The notes beneath the pieces were generated by a model. That model did not search any database. It was given only the letters and a program-made list of their open reading frames with translations, and had not been told where the DNA came from. From Desulfobulbaceae bacterium (GTDB taxonomy: Bacteria; Desulfobacterota; Desulfobulbia; Desulfobulbales; Desulfocapsaceae), in assembly GCA_024640625.1 (NCBI GenBank), contig JAHEER010000001.1, forward strand, positions 110,317 through 174,316: a stretch of DNA of 64,000 bases. Reading direction: 5' to 3'. Every line of letters begins with the position of its first letter. Position 1 is the first letter of the stretch. A program made the translations under genes and the position numbers. This document shows positions 34,379 to 43,884 of the stretch, in pieces.

Positions 34379-35515
34379 TCAGAGCGTCAGTAAATTTCCC
34401 TCTGCCTCACACAGGGCCTTGGCGCCTGCTATTTTGGCGATGATCTTACCGGGACGGGCGAAGCGATCCACATTGCGGGAGAACAGCAGTCCGTCGGTGC
34501 GGCTCTTGACCTCAACCACTTTCTGGACGTTGTCTTCAGGAAGCGGATTGATGATCCGGGCAATCGTGTCTCCTTTCTTTAGCCACTCCCCTGGTTTCTT
34601 CAGATAGACGATGATGCCGGCAGAACGGGCTTTGACATAATCAACCCCGGTCAGTGGCGTTGCCGGATTTATAAGTTCCGGCAACGGGGCTGGTGTCCCA
34701 CTGATGAGTTCGCGCCGCTGCAGAAAACCGAACAGATTGTCACTGTCACCTTCGATCATGTCCGGGTCTGTATCTGAAAGGCCCCGTAATTCGACGGTTG
34801 CGGCCAGACAGGCCGGTGGGATTGGATAATCGGTAAAATGCTCAGCTAGCACCCACCAGGGACGGCTGTTGGCCTCATCAAAGGGAGTCCCTCCGGAGTC
34901 GGCGGCCAGCAAAGTGGCCTCGGCCCCCATCTGGGCGGCAAGATCCTCTGCAGCGGGCCACAGCGGGGTGCCGATGTAGAGGTGCAGCAGGGCATCGAGA
35001 TCACAGTGCAGATCCAGGACAATATCGGCGTCATGGGAAAGTGACAGTAGCAGAAGCTTGAGCGTCGCTGCCTCATCTTGGGGCTGAAGAGCGGCAATAA
35101 TCTCCCCACTGCGGGTGCGAATGGCTTTTACATTCTGTTCTGCATTTTCACTTAGCTGCGGCCCGATAGAGTCGATCAGCTGCTGGATAAGATCATGATG
35201 CTGGCGGTTGAAATTGATCGAGTTGACGAAGTCGAAACGGCCCTGCAGCATGTCATCGCGCCACTGGGCAAGACCGATCGGGTTGGCCGCCGGAACAATC
35301 ACAATTTCACCGATGATGGCATCCCGTTCAGAGGCCTCGTCCAATTTTTCAATAAGAGCCTGCAGCACCGGATAACTGGGGGCTTCGTCGGCATGCAGAC
35401 CCGCCTGGAGATAAGCCTTGGGACGACTGCCTGCTAAGCCGTAACGCAGAATGGTCAGCGCTCTTCTGGTCCCGGGACTGGTCTGGGGGAGAACCCTGGT
35501 TTCAACGCTTTTCAC
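34379..35515 (-). CDS. Succinylglutamate desuccinylase/aspartoacylase-family (M14-like) protein
   Basis: The 378-residue protein has the zinc carboxypeptidase-like fold of AstE/AspA enzymes: GLHADEAPS near residue 40 (His and Glu zinc ligands), NPIGLAQWRDDM, VLDLHCDLDALLH with the third ligand near residue 170, and a C-terminal beta domain (GIIVYLKKPGEWLKKGD). It is the last gene of the amino acid ABC operon and overlaps the permease gene by four bases. The aot (arginine/ornithine) locus of pseudomonads also contains a member of this family. Likely role is deacylation of an imported N-acyl amino acid, which is inferred. Confidence 0.85.
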   Translation of the reverse strand: MKSVETRVLPQTSPGTRRALTILRYGLAGSRPKAYLQAGLHADEAPSYPVLQALIEKLDEASERDAIIGEIVIVPAANPIGLAQWRDDMLQGRFDFVNSINFNRQHHDLIQQLIDSIGPQLSENAEQNVKAIRTRSGEIIAALQPQDEAATLKLLLLSLSHDADIVLDLHCDLDALLHLYIGTPLWPAAEDLAAQMGAEATLLAADSGGTPFDEANSRPWWVLAEHFTDYPIPPACLAATVELRGLSDTDPDMIEGDSDNLFGFLQRRELISGTPAPLPELINPATPLTGVDYVKARSAGIIVYLKKPGEWLKKGDTIARIINPLPEDNVQKVVEVKSRTDGLLFSRNVDRFARPGKIIAKIAGAKALCEAEGNLLTL

Positions 35516-36252
35516 GGCGGCGCCTCGATGGCCGCTTTGCTCGACTGGGGCTGGAGATGCGCAAACCAGCGGACCTCCAGCTTTTTCACCAGAAAGACGA
35601 TGAAAAAGGTTATGGCCATGTAAAACACAGCTGCGGTTAAGAATGCCTCGTAGGGGCTGTAAAATCGTGCATTGATGATGCGGGCCGCACCGGTAATATC
35701 GACGATGGTGATCACACTGGCCAGGGACGAGCCGTGCAGCATGAAGATGATCTCATTGCTGTAGGCGGGCAGGGCCCGGCGAAAGGCGCTGGGCAGAATG
35801 ATGCGTCGCACCATTAAATATCTTGACATGCCGGCGGCCATGGCCGCCTCGATTTCACCGTGCGGGGTAGCTTTGATGGCGCCGCGCAGAATCTCAGTGG
35901 TATAGGCGGCGGTGTTGAGCGTGAAGGCGAACAGGGCACATAAATAGGCTTCCCGGAAAAAGGACCAGAGCAGACTCTCTTTAAGCAGGTCGAACTGGCC
36001 GAAGCCGTAGTAGACCAGAAACATCTGCACGAGCAGTGGCGTACCCCTGAAAAAATAGACAAAAGCCCTGATCGGCAGCTGCACCAGCGGGCTCCCATAA
36101 TTGCGCAAAATCGCCAGCGGCACGGCGAGCAGCAGGCCGAGAGCGAGTGAGATGGAGACCAGGATGATGGTGTTCTTGAGACCGGTGAGGTAGATCGGCA
36201 GGTTCTCGATTATGATTGACAGATCCACGCTAGAACTCCCTGACGCCGACAC
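35512..36252 (-). CDS. Polar amino acid ABC transporter permease (HisM/OccM type)
   Basis: The 246-residue membrane protein has about five helices and the His/Glu/Gln/Arg/opine permease signatures: YLTGLKNTIILVSISLALG, RAFVYFFRGTPLLVQMFLVYYG, and the EAA loop EAAMAAGMSRYLMVRRIILPSAFR. It pairs with the overlapping upstream permease gene (23-base overlap) to form the heterodimeric channel of a basic amino acid or opine importer. Confidence 0.93.
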   Translation of the reverse strand: MSASGSSSVDLSIIIENLPIYLTGLKNTIILVSISLALGLLLAVPLAILRNYGSPLVQLPIRAFVYFFRGTPLLVQMFLVYYGFGQFDLLKESLLWSFFREAYLCALFAFTLNTAAYTTEILRGAIKATPHGEIEAAMAAGMSRYLMVRRIILPSAFRRALPAYSNEIIFMLHGSSLASVITIVDITGAARIINARFYSPYEAFLTAAVFYMAITFFIVFLVKKLEVRWFAHLQPQSSKAAIEAPP

Positions 36253-36919
36253 TGTAGCGGCGCTCGAGCTGCTTGAGGATGTAGATCGATAGCGTAGTTA
36301 TGAGCAAATAGTTGATGGCCACCACCAGGTAAAAGGTAAAGGGTTTTCTGGTGGCGCCTGCAGCCAGGCCCGCTTTTCTGACCATATCATCGAGACCGAT
36401 GATCGAGACCAGGGCGGTGGTCTTGACCAGTACCAGCCAGTTGTTGCCGAACCCCGGCAGGGCATGGCGGACCATCTGCGGCAGCGTTATCCGCCTGAAC
36501 ACCATGAAGCTCGACATGCCGTAGGCCGTGCCTGCTTCGAGCTGCCCCTTACTGACAGCCAGGATAGCCCCCCGAAAGGTTTCGGTCATATAGGCTCCGA
36601 AGATAAATCCAATGGTGGACACGCCGGCAATAAAAGGGTTGATATCGATGTAGTCGTCATAGCCCAGCATGGGACCGAGCTGATTGATGAACACCTGGCC
36701 GCCAAAGAAGATCAGCAGCATCAGAACCAGATCAGGAATGCCCCTGATTATGGTGGTGTAGATCTGGGACACCAGCCGAAGAGACCTGGCTCTGGAGAGC
36801 TTGGCCAGGGCTCCGCTGATACCAAGCAGCATGGCAATGAAAAGTGAGGCGAGAGACACCTCGAGTGTCAAGATCGTGCCCTCGAAGATGGAGGGTCCAT
36901 AGCCATGCAGTGAGAACAT
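36230..36919 (-). CDS. Polar amino acid ABC transporter permease (HisQ/OccQ type)
   Basis: The 229-residue protein has five membrane helices, TTIIRGIPDLVLMLLIFFGG, an opine/arginine-type segment (YMTETFRGAILAVSKGQLEAG) and the EAA loop (AYGMSSFMVFRRITLPQMVR). It precedes and overlaps the second permease gene. A hairpin separates it from the binding-protein gene, which would let the binding protein be made in excess over the permeases. Confidence 0.93.
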   Translation of the reverse strand: MFSLHGYGPSIFEGTILTLEVSLASLFIAMLLGISGALAKLSRARSLRLVSQIYTTIIRGIPDLVLMLLIFFGGQVFINQLGPMLGYDDYIDINPFIAGVSTIGFIFGAYMTETFRGAILAVSKGQLEAGTAYGMSSFMVFRRITLPQMVRHALPGFGNNWLVLVKTTALVSIIGLDDMVRKAGLAAGATRKPFTFYLVVAINYLLITTLSIYILKQLERRYSVGVREF

Positions 36920-36934
36920 CGATAGGCAGAAGAT

Positions 36935-36968
36935 GTCCCGCCCCCAGCCGTGATGCCGGAGGCGGGAC
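36935..36968 (-). promoter_or_regulatory. Intercistronic hairpin between binding-protein and permease genes
   Basis: GTCCCGCC (36935-36942) and GGCGGGAC (36961-36968) form a perfect 8-bp stem in the 56-bp gap after the binding-protein stop, without a U tract. Such structures often protect the upstream mRNA segment and raise binding-protein output relative to the permeases. Confidence 0.6.
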
Positions 36969-36975
36969 TCAAAGA

Positions 36976-37755
36976 TTATTCGCCGAAGACGTTGAAATCG
37001 AAATATTTATCCTGGATGGCCTTATAGGTGCCGTCGCCGCGGATTTTATCGATCGCCATGTTGAATTTTTCCACCAACTCCTTGTCTTCTTTGCGAATGG
37101 CTATTCCGGCCCCGTCACCGAACCATTTCGGGTCGGTCAGATCCGGGCCGACAAACTGATAGTCGGCTCCTTCGGGTTTCTTCAGGAAACCATCTGACAG
37201 AGCTACGCTGTCTGCCAGAAGCATGTCGACCCGTCCCGCAGTCAGATCCAGGTATGCTTCGTCCTGGGTACCGTAGCGCTTGATTTCAACATCTTTTCCG
37301 TAGTTGTCGGTCAGGTAACGGTCATGGATGGTGGCCCGCTGCACGCCAATGTTTTTGCCCTTGATTGCCTCACGGGAAAACTCAGCCATTGATCCTTTCT
37401 TGGCGATGAACTTGGCGGGGGTCTGATAATATTTATTAGTAAAGGCTACTTTCTTCTTTCGTTCCTCGGTAATTGACATGGAGGCGATGATGGCGTCATA
37501 CTTCTTGGCCAGCAGCGCCGGGATGATCCCGTCCCAGTCCTGGGCAACCAAAGTTACTTCGGCGCCCATTGCCTCGCCAAGCGCCTTGGCAATGTCAATG
37601 TCGAATCCGGCCAGTTCACCGCCCGGGGTGACATAGCTGAAAGGGGGATAAGCGCCTTCAACGCCGATACGCACCTTGGCCCAGTCCTTGGCGACCGCTG
37701 AAGTCGCCGCCAGAGCAAAGATGATGAGCAGTGCTGCGAGGATGAGTTTTTTCAT
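36976..37755 (-). CDS. Periplasmic polar amino acid-binding protein
   Basis: The 259-residue protein has a Sec signal peptide (MKKLILAALLIIFALAATSAVA) and the SBP family 3 pattern: IGVEGAYPPFSYVTPGGELAGFDIDIA, VAQDWDGIIPALLAKKYD, SITEERKKKVAFTNKYY, and a C-terminal GDGTYKAIQDKYF. Most similar in form to lysine/arginine/ornithine, histidine and octopine binding proteins. It delivers its ligand to the two permeases encoded downstream. CCAGGAGGG precedes the ATG. Confidence 0.93.
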   Translation of the reverse strand: MKKLILAALLIIFALAATSAVAKDWAKVRIGVEGAYPPFSYVTPGGELAGFDIDIAKALGEAMGAEVTLVAQDWDGIIPALLAKKYDAIIASMSITEERKKKVAFTNKYYQTPAKFIAKKGSMAEFSREAIKGKNIGVQRATIHDRYLTDNYGKDVEIKRYGTQDEAYLDLTAGRVDMLLADSVALSDGFLKKPEGADYQFVGPDLTDPKWFGDGAGIAIRKEDKELVEKFNMAIDKIRGDGTYKAIQDKYFDFNVFGE

Positions 37756-37800
37756 GGTGTCCCTCCTGGTTGATGGATTGTTATTGTCGAGTCAATCAAG

Positions 37801-38574
37801 TCAGACCATCGCCTTGATAAAGGCAGAAAATCGATCTGTTGCCGGATTGTTGAATATTGTTTCAGGATCCCCGTCCTCCATGACCAACCCTTCATCGAGA
37901 AAGATCACCCGCGAGGATACTTCCTGGGCGAATCCCATTTCGTGGGTCACGACGATCATCGTTCGGCCCTCTTCTGCCAGGGTCCTCATGACCTGCAGTA
38001 CCTCTCCGACCAGCTCGGGATCGAGAGCGGAAGTGGGTTCGTCGAAGAGAATGACTTCCGGCTCCACGGCCAGGGCGCGGGCGATTGCCGCCCGCTGCTG
38101 CTGGCCGCCGGAAAGATGGGCCGGGTAGGCCTCCAGTTTATCGGGAATCCCCACCTTTTCGAGATACATCCTGGCTTTGTCGATTGCTTCCCGGCGGGGA
38201 ACTTTCAGAACATGGACCGGTGCTTCGATCACATTCTGGAGGATTGTCATGTGAGACCACAGGTTGAACTGTTGAAAGACCATGGCCAGCTTGGCCCTTA
38301 TGCGCTCGACCTGTTTCATGTCGGCGGGCACGGTGCGCTTGTCCCGGGTTTTTTTCAACAGAACCTCTTCACCCGAGACGAACAACCTGCCGCTGTCCGG
38401 TATCTCAAGCAGGTTGATGCAGCGCAGCAGGGTCGACTTGCCCGACCCGCTGGGACCGAGAACCGAGATGACCTCACCCTGATGGGCCGACAGGGAAATA
38501 CCTTTCAGCACTTCGTTGGCGTCGAAACGTTTGTGGATATCGTCAAGTGTTACCGAAACGACCCGTTCTTCCAT
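37801..38574 (-). CDS. Polar amino acid ABC transporter ATPase (HisP type)
   Basis: The 257-residue ATPase has Walker [14 protein letters not shown] near residue 39, the signature [15 protein letters not shown], Walker [15 protein letters not shown] and the switch His in VVTHEMGFA. The inserted segment after the Q-loop ([17 protein letters not shown]) is typical of HisP/OccP transporters. It is the first gene of the five-gene importer operon: ATPase, binding protein, two permeases, M14-like enzyme. Confidence 0.95.
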   Translation of the reverse strand: MEERVVSVTLDDIHKRFDANEVLKGISLSAHQGEVISVLGPSGSGKSTLLRCINLLEIPDSGRLFVSGEEVLLKKTRDKRTVPADMKQVERIRAKLAMVFQQFNLWSHMTILQNVIEAPVHVLKVPRREAIDKARMYLEKVGIPDKLEAYPAHLSGGQQQRAAIARALAVEPEVILFDEPTSALDPELVGEVLQVMRTLAEEGRTMIVVTHEMGFAQEVSSRVIFLDEGLVMEDGDPETIFNNPATDRFSAFIKAMV

Positions 38575-38962
38575 GGGCGCTCCAAGGGGATGGGATGAGT
38601 AATTGAACTTCTTGATGTAGCAAGGATACAGATTTGAGGATACTAAGAAGTTCTGAAAAAAGTCAATTAAAAGGTAACATCTCTGAACCGGACATTATTT
38701 ATAGCGGCCCATTCTCTCCCTGTCCAGTGCATCGCCTCAGGCAGTGTTGCACGTTGCGCTGGGTGCTCACAGCCTCCGCCTGCTTCTCGCTCGCGCCCTG
38801 CCTGGTGGGGCGACGCGGACTAAGGCCGCTCTGTATAGCGAAATGGTTCAGACTGGTTATTGTACTTTCCCAGCGTATTGCCTACCTTAAGAATAATAAT
38901 TATCACTATTGATGTAGTTGACTACTTGCACCTTACCACATTCATACCATCGAGGAGAAATG
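38575..38962. other. Divergent intergenic region, ABC operon and citrate synthase
   Basis: No gene was found in these 388 bases. Near the citrate synthase start an AT-rich element (AATAATAATTATCACTATTG, about 38891-38910) weakly resembles a Fur box. A GC-rich block at about 38740-38830 contains a CGCCC/GGGCG hairpin of unknown meaning. No near-consensus promoter was confidently located on either strand. Confidence 0.4.
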
Positions 38963-40252
38963 ATGACTGACGAGACAGCCACTTTGACGATTGCAGGCAA
39001 GAGCTATGAATTTGAGGTATATACCGGGACGGAAAATGAACGAGCCATAGACTTCCAGAAACTGCGGTCCCAGACCGGGTATATCACCATGGATCAAGGC
39101 TATGGCAACACCGGTTCGTGTTTCTCGTCGATCACTTATGTGGACGGTGCCAAGGGAATACTCCGCTACAGGGGCTACCCCATAGAGGAAATCGCTGAGC
39201 AAGCAACCTTCGTTGAAGTAGCCTATCTGATTCTTTACGGTGAATTGCCAGACCCCCGCCAACTTGCCAACTTCAGGGCGAACCTGGCCGAACATGCCCA
39301 GCTCCATACCAGCCTGGAACACCATTTTTCTGGGTTTCCCAAGGATGCACCGCCAATGGCCATCCTCTCAGCCATGCTCAACCTGGTCTCCTGTTTTCAT
39401 CCCGAGGTGCTCGACGTGCACGCCGAGGGGCCGGGCTTCGACAGAACCGTTGCCCTGCTGCTCTCCAAGGTACGTGCCATCGCCGCCTTCTCCTATCGGA
39501 TGGCCACCGGCAAACCCCTGATGCACCCCAACCCCAACCTGAGCTACTGTTCAAATTTTCTACACATGATGTTCTCCGAGCCATATCGGGAATTTATCGC
39601 AACCCCGGTGGTGGAGCGGGCCTTGAATCTCTTTCTGGTCCTGCACGCCGATCATGAACAGAACTGTTCGACCTCGACGGTTCGGGTTGTCGGCAGTTCC
39701 CGGGCCAACCTGTTCAGTTCGGTGTCCGCTGGTGTTTGCGCCCTTTGGGGCCCTCTGCACGGTGGGGCCAACGCGGCGGTTATCAGGATGCTCGAAGAAA
39801 TCAAGACTTCAGGCAAGCCGATCAGCCATTACCTGGAAATGGCCAAAGACAAAAACAACGATTACCGGTTGATGGGATTCGGGCACCGGGTCTATAAGAA
39901 CTTCGATCCGCGCTCGCTGATACTCAAAAAGAGGGTCTATGCGGTGCTGGAGGAACTGCAGCAGGAGGACCCGCTGCTCGAGGTGGCCCTGGAACTGGAA
40001 GAGAAAACCCTTAAGGATGATTACTTTGTCGAGCGCAACCTCTACCCCAACATCGATTTCTACAGTGGTATTCTACTGCGGGCCATCGGCATTCCGCTCA
40101 ATATGTATACGGTGATGTTTGCCATCGGCAGGATGCCTGGCTGGATTGCCAACTGGCGCGAACTGCTGGAGCACAATCAGCGCATTTCACGGCCGCGGCA
40201 GATCTATACCGGCGAGACCACCAGACCGTTCGTGCCTTTGGCTCAACGCTGA
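38963..40252 (+). CDS. gltA: Citrate synthase (Si-type)
   Basis: The 429-residue protein is a hexameric-type bacterial citrate synthase: [23 protein letters not shown] near residue 50, [24 protein letters not shown] with the first active His, and [14 protein letters not shown] with the second His and substrate Arg. It condenses acetyl-CoA and oxaloacetate in the cytoplasm. The second of two adjacent ATGs (38963) sits at better spacing from GAGGAG (38952) than the first. Presence of an Si-type enzyme matters because some anaerobic relatives use the unrelated Re-citrate synthase. Confidence 0.96.
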   Translation: MTDETATLTIAGKSYEFEVYTGTENERAIDFQKLRSQTGYITMDQGYGNTGSCFSSITYVDGAKGILRYRGYPIEEIAEQATFVEVAYLILYGELPDPRQLANFRANLAEHAQLHTSLEHHFSGFPKDAPPMAILSAMLNLVSCFHPEVLDVHAEGPGFDRTVALLLSKVRAIAAFSYRMATGKPLMHPNPNLSYCSNFLHMMFSEPYREFIATPVVERALNLFLVLHADHEQNCSTSTVRVVGSSRANLFSSVSAGVCALWGPLHGGANAAVIRMLEEIKTSGKPISHYLEMAKDKNNDYRLMGFGHRVYKNFDPRSLILKKRVYAVLEELQQEDPLLEVALELEEKTLKDDYFVERNLYPNIDFYSGILLRAIGIPLNMYTVMFAIGRMPGWIANWRELLEHNQRISRPRQIYTGETTRPFVPLAQR

Positions 40253-40325
40253 CCCACCACTCCCAGTCGAACAATGACAGGTCAGTCTGGCTGCGTTGGC
40301 CCGGGGGCCGCCCGCAGACAGATCT

Positions 40326-40901
40326 CTACCAGTTCTTGACCAGCAGTTCGAAATAGGCCTGCTTCCTGACGCAGGCAGGACATTTCTCCGGAGCTTCCTT
40401 ACCCTGGTGCAGATAACCGCACCCCAGGCACTTCCAGGTCCGTTCCTCAGACCGGGCAAAGACCCGGCCGCTGTCAATGTTTGCTGCCAGTTCCCTGAAG
40501 AGTTCCTCGTGGTGTTTCTCGGCCACGCTGATTGCGTCGAAGGTGTCGGCCGCCCTTTTAAACCCCTCTTCGCGGGCGATCTCACCAAAGCCTTTGTACA
40601 TGGAGTCATGGACAAAGAGTTCGAGCTCGGCAGAACTCAGGAGATTGGCCCTGGTGTCCTCGATGACGCCGGTTGGAAACGGCCAGGTCGTCTCGAGTTC
40701 TCCGCCGTTGAAGAACTTAAAAAAACGCAGGGCATGTTCATACTCCTGATTGGCGGTCTCGTCGAAAAGCCTGGCAATCTGGATGTAACCGTCGTCTTCG
40801 GCCCTGCGGGCGAAAAAATTGTACCTGGAGCGGGCCTGCGCCTCGGCGGAAAAGGAAATCTGCAGGTTGCGGGCTGTATGGCTTTCCCTGAAGCTTACCA
40901 T
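40326..40901 (-). CDS. rbr: Rubrerythrin
   Basis: The 191-residue protein has an N-terminal four-helix diiron domain (FSAEAQARSRYNFFARRA, ANQEYEHALRFF, AEKHHEELF) and a C-terminal rubredoxin domain (CLGCGYLHQG and CPACVRKQAYFE). Family knowledge: cytoplasmic NADH- or rubredoxin-dependent peroxidase protecting anaerobes from hydrogen peroxide. It is encoded 18 bases after the small ferredoxin gene on the same strand, a possible electron donor. Confidence 0.95.
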   Translation of the reverse strand: MVSFRESHTARNLQISFSAEAQARSRYNFFARRAEDDGYIQIARLFDETANQEYEHALRFFKFFNGGELETTWPFPTGVIEDTRANLLSSAELELFVHDSMYKGFGEIAREEGFKRAADTFDAISVAEKHHEELFRELAANIDSGRVFARSEERTWKCLGCGYLHQGKEAPEKCPACVRKQAYFELLVKNW

Positions 40902-40919
40902 TGCATGCAGATAAAGCGA

Positions 40920-41114
40920 CTACTCTTCAACTTCGATGGCATCGGCACCACACTCGAGGGCGGCCCTGCGCACCACATCTTCCAGATGATCGGGAATCTC
41001 ATCCATCTTGACGATGGACAACAGCGCCTCTTCATCGTACTCGAATACTTCGGGGCAGAGTTTGTTGCAGTTGCGGTCGCCCATGCACTGATCGGTAATG
41101 GTCACTTTCATCAT
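40920..41114 (-). CDS. Small single-cluster ferredoxin
   Basis: The 64-residue acidic protein has the arrangement C-x5-C-x3-CP near the N-terminus (CMGDRNCNKLCPEVF) and a fourth Cys near residue 54 (LECGADAIEVEE), as in [4Fe-4S] ferredoxins of the Desulfovibrio/FdxN-like single-cluster type. AAGGAG precedes two adjacent ATGs (41114 and 41111). Co-directional with rubrerythrin, it probably carries electrons to it or to nearby oxidoreductases; partner is inferred. Confidence 0.88.
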   Translation of the reverse strand: MMKVTITDQCMGDRNCNKLCPEVFEYDEEALLSIVKMDEIPDHLEDVVRRAALECGADAIEVEE

Positions 41115-41394
41115 ACGCTCCTTTGTGTGTGCTAGAACAATGACTTTTGGGATAAAAAAGCTTACGATTCAGCAAAAGCATTTTCCAGCCCATAGTCTTA
41201 AAGTGCAAACCGCGATCAGTCAATTATTATCTTTTAATTCAGTCGGGTGGCCGGGACGGGGGAACAAATTCGATCGACAAAACTGGATCGCAAATAGGAA
41301 GTTGATGAATCTTTTCTCTACTGTGGTAGATTCGCCAGGCCTGTAAGACAGTAAACATTTAAGGGTTAACAGAGCTAGAATACAAGAGGTACAG

Positions 41395-42465
41395 ATGAAG
41401 GTAGGAATTGTCGGTTTGCCGCAGACGGGTAAAAAAACTTTATTTAAAGTATTGACCGGCTCCGAGGCGGCGGATCAGGGCGGCCATTCCAAACCGCTGC
41501 CGGGTACCGCCGATATCGTTGATGAACGGTTCGCTACGCTGGTACAGATGTATGCGCCCAAAAAGGAGACCAGAGCTCGGATAGATCTGGTGCTGCTGCC
41601 GAAGATCGAGCAGGAGACGATCGCCAAGGGTGACATTTTCCAGCACATCGTCGATGTCGATGCGCTCTGCCATGTGGTCCGGGTATTCAAGGATGAAGCA
41701 GTCTACCATTCCTCCGGGTCGGTCGACCCGCTGAGGGATGTGGAGATGGTCAATTCAGAGTTTCTGATCCACGATCAGATTTTCGTTGAAAAACGGCTTG
41801 AGCGGCTCGAGGCAGCCCTGAGAAAAATCAAGGACGAGCGGCAGACCAAAGAGTTTGAGTTGCTGCAGCGGATTCAGGTCCACCTGGAAGAGGAGCAGCC
41901 GCTGCGGCTCATGCGATTCAGTGGGGAGGAGGATCTGCTGATCCGCAGCTATCCGTTTATAACCAGAAAAGAACTTATCCTGGTGTTCAACGTATCAGAA
42001 GAAGATCTCGGTGATCGAACGATTCTGGAGAGGGCGGCCGACCACTGTCGGCAGCAGAAAATGGAGGCCATGGTTGTCTCGGCCCAGGTCGAGTCGGAAA
42101 TAGCCCAGCTCGACAGCGAGGAGGAGAAAAAGGAATTTCGCGCTGATCTCGGCATCGAAGAGCCGGCCCTGGGTATACTGACCCGGTTGTGTCTGAAAGC
42201 ATTGGGGCGAATGTCGTTTTTCACGGTGGGCAAGGAAGAAGTGCATCAGTGGCTGGTACGGATCGGGTCAACGGCACCCATTGCGGCCGGAGCGATTCAC
42301 TCGGACCTGCAGAAGGGATTTATCCGGGCGGAAGTTATGAAGTACCCCGAGCTGATCGAGTTCGGCAGCGAGGCAGAGCTGAAGAGACAGGGCAAGCTTT
42401 ACGTGCAGGGCAAGGACTACATCGTCGAAGAGGGCGATATCCTCAACATCCGCTTCAACGTCTGA
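41395..42465 (+). CDS. YchF-like (OBG-family, DUF933) protein with degenerate nucleotide site
   Basis: The 356-residue protein follows the YchF layout: N-terminal P-loop domain, coiled-coil insertion (about 125-165), NVSEEDL near residue 199 equal to the NxxE motif of YchF, and a C-terminal TGS/DUF933 domain (FFTVGKEEVHQW, IHSDLQKGFIRAEV, VEEGDILNIRFNV). The P-loop reads GLPQTGKKT, with Lys in place of the Mg-binding Ser, and the G3 region reads DLVLLPK without DxxG. ATP hydrolysis may be lost, so this is probably a paralogue with a changed role rather than the housekeeping YchF. Confidence 0.85.
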   Translation: MKVGIVGLPQTGKKTLFKVLTGSEAADQGGHSKPLPGTADIVDERFATLVQMYAPKKETRARIDLVLLPKIEQETIAKGDIFQHIVDVDALCHVVRVFKDEAVYHSSGSVDPLRDVEMVNSEFLIHDQIFVEKRLERLEAALRKIKDERQTKEFELLQRIQVHLEEEQPLRLMRFSGEEDLLIRSYPFITRKELILVFNVSEEDLGDRTILERAADHCRQQKMEAMVVSAQVESEIAQLDSEEEKKEFRADLGIEEPALGILTRLCLKALGRMSFFTVGKEEVHQWLVRIGSTAPIAAGAIHSDLQKGFIRAEVMKYPELIEFGSEAELKRQGKLYVQGKDYIVEEGDILNIRFNV

Positions 42466-42516
42466 CATCGGTCAGGTAACCGGCCCGGATCACCCTATAA
42501 ATCACGACATGAAGGA

Positions 42517-43866
42517 CTACAAGCTCCTCCCTGACTCAAGTTCTTTTCTCAGCTGGTAGGCTGTTGTGGAGCTATCGAGCTGAACGCAGTCATAGGTGAG
42601 CGGTGTATCTTTTTCCACCGGCTTGATCACCTTGGCCTTGCCGGTCAACCCCAGCGGCAGGATGGAGCCTTTCAGGCTGTCTTCGGCGCTCATGAGCTTG
42701 CCGAACACCGTGTAGCCGCCTTCTCCGTCCAGCCGATCTCCGGGGCGCAGATCCTTTTTGGCAAAGGCGCCGACATCAGCCAGGAATTGTGAGGAACAGC
42801 CGGTGGGCTCATTTCTCAGGACCGCATTGACCGCACTGATGCCAAGTTCCAGCCCGATATAGTGGTAGGGCCGGTAGAGGGCGGAGTAACGTCCGCTCGT
42901 ATCTGTCTTCATACCGTACTCCTTGAAACAGCGGGCCGCATAGGCGTTGGGTGCTTTGAATACCACATAGACTCCCCAGCGCAGGTCTCTGACTAGCGGG
43001 GTGCCATCGCGTTTTTCACTGGCAATTACCTCCACCGTGCCGGAATGTTTAAGAATCCCACCATCTGTCTCAGGTTTAAGCACATCGGCAAGATCATCCA
43101 CATCCACGGCAGGGAATTGCAGGCCGCATGACTGGGGCCGCAACCCTGAACCGTTGGCCACGGCGCACATTTCGATGGCCGATTTGGAGCCGTCGAGAAA
43201 GGAGTTGAACATCTGGGCGTTGTAATCACCGCTGGCCACCCGTTCCTCGGAAAACCCGTAATATCCCCATACCGTATCGGGAGTGGAAAAGTGATATTCG
43301 GGCTGATACCTGGTTCCCTTGCCGGTGCAGACGATTTCGAAACCGACCGTTTGGGCCCAGTCGAGCTGCTCCATGATGAGGGCTGGCTGATCGCCGTAGG
43401 CCATGGTGTAGACGACACCGTGCTTCTCAGCTTTATGAGCGAGAATCGGGCCGAGCAAACAATCGGCCTCAACGTTGACCATGACCACATGTTTGCCCGC
43501 TTCGATGGCGGCGACCGCATGGGCGGTTCCCGCTTCCGGATTACCGGTAATCTCCAGGATCACCTCGCATTCGGATTGGATCAAGGCGCGGGCGTCGTCG
43601 GTTATGCCAATTTTGCCGGCCGCCGCCGTGTCGTTGATCTCTGCGGCAGATCCTGCCAGCGCCGCACGCTCTTTTCCCCAACCAGTTGTTTCCAGGGCCT
43701 CATAGGCCCGCTGGGCAGAGAGCTCGGCAATGCCCATTACCTGCATTCCCGGGGTGAACCTGGCCTGGTTGAGAAACATGGAGCTGAACTTGCCCGCTCC
43801 TATTACCCCGACTCTGACAGGTGTGTTGTTCTGTTCTCTTTTTTTCAGCATCGAGTAGAGATTCAA
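42517..43866 (-). CDS. NAD(P)-dependent oxidoreductase with C-terminal SAF domain
   Basis: The 449-residue protein has an N-terminal Rossmann domain (VGVIGAGKFSSMFLNQA near residue 18), a homoserine dehydrogenase-like central part (AIEAGKHVVMVNVEADCLLG), and a C-terminal SAF domain (about 370-430, RPGDRLDGEGGYTVFGKL). Automated names for this family vary (homoserine dehydrogenase, FlgA-like) and the substrate is unknown to me. Hydroxy-acid or sugar-acid oxidation is a guess. It is encoded 18 bases downstream of the C_GCAxxG_C_C protein gene, forming an apparent two-gene operon. Confidence 0.75.
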   Translation of the reverse strand: MNLYSMLKKREQNNTPVRVGVIGAGKFSSMFLNQARFTPGMQVMGIAELSAQRAYEALETTGWGKERAALAGSAAEINDTAAAGKIGITDDARALIQSECEVILEITGNPEAGTAHAVAAIEAGKHVVMVNVEADCLLGPILAHKAEKHGVVYTMAYGDQPALIMEQLDWAQTVGFEIVCTGKGTRYQPEYHFSTPDTVWGYYGFSEERVASGDYNAQMFNSFLDGSKSAIEMCAVANGSGLRPQSCGLQFPAVDVDDLADVLKPETDGGILKHSGTVEVIASEKRDGTPLVRDLRWGVYVVFKAPNAYAARCFKEYGMKTDTSGRYSALYRPYHYIGLELGISAVNAVLRNEPTGCSSQFLADVGAFAKKDLRPGDRLDGEGGYTVFGKLMSAEDSLKGSILPLGLTGKAKVIKPVEKDTPLTYDCVQLDSSTTAYQLRKELESGRSL

Positions 43867-43884
43867 ATCGGCACCTCCTGTGTT

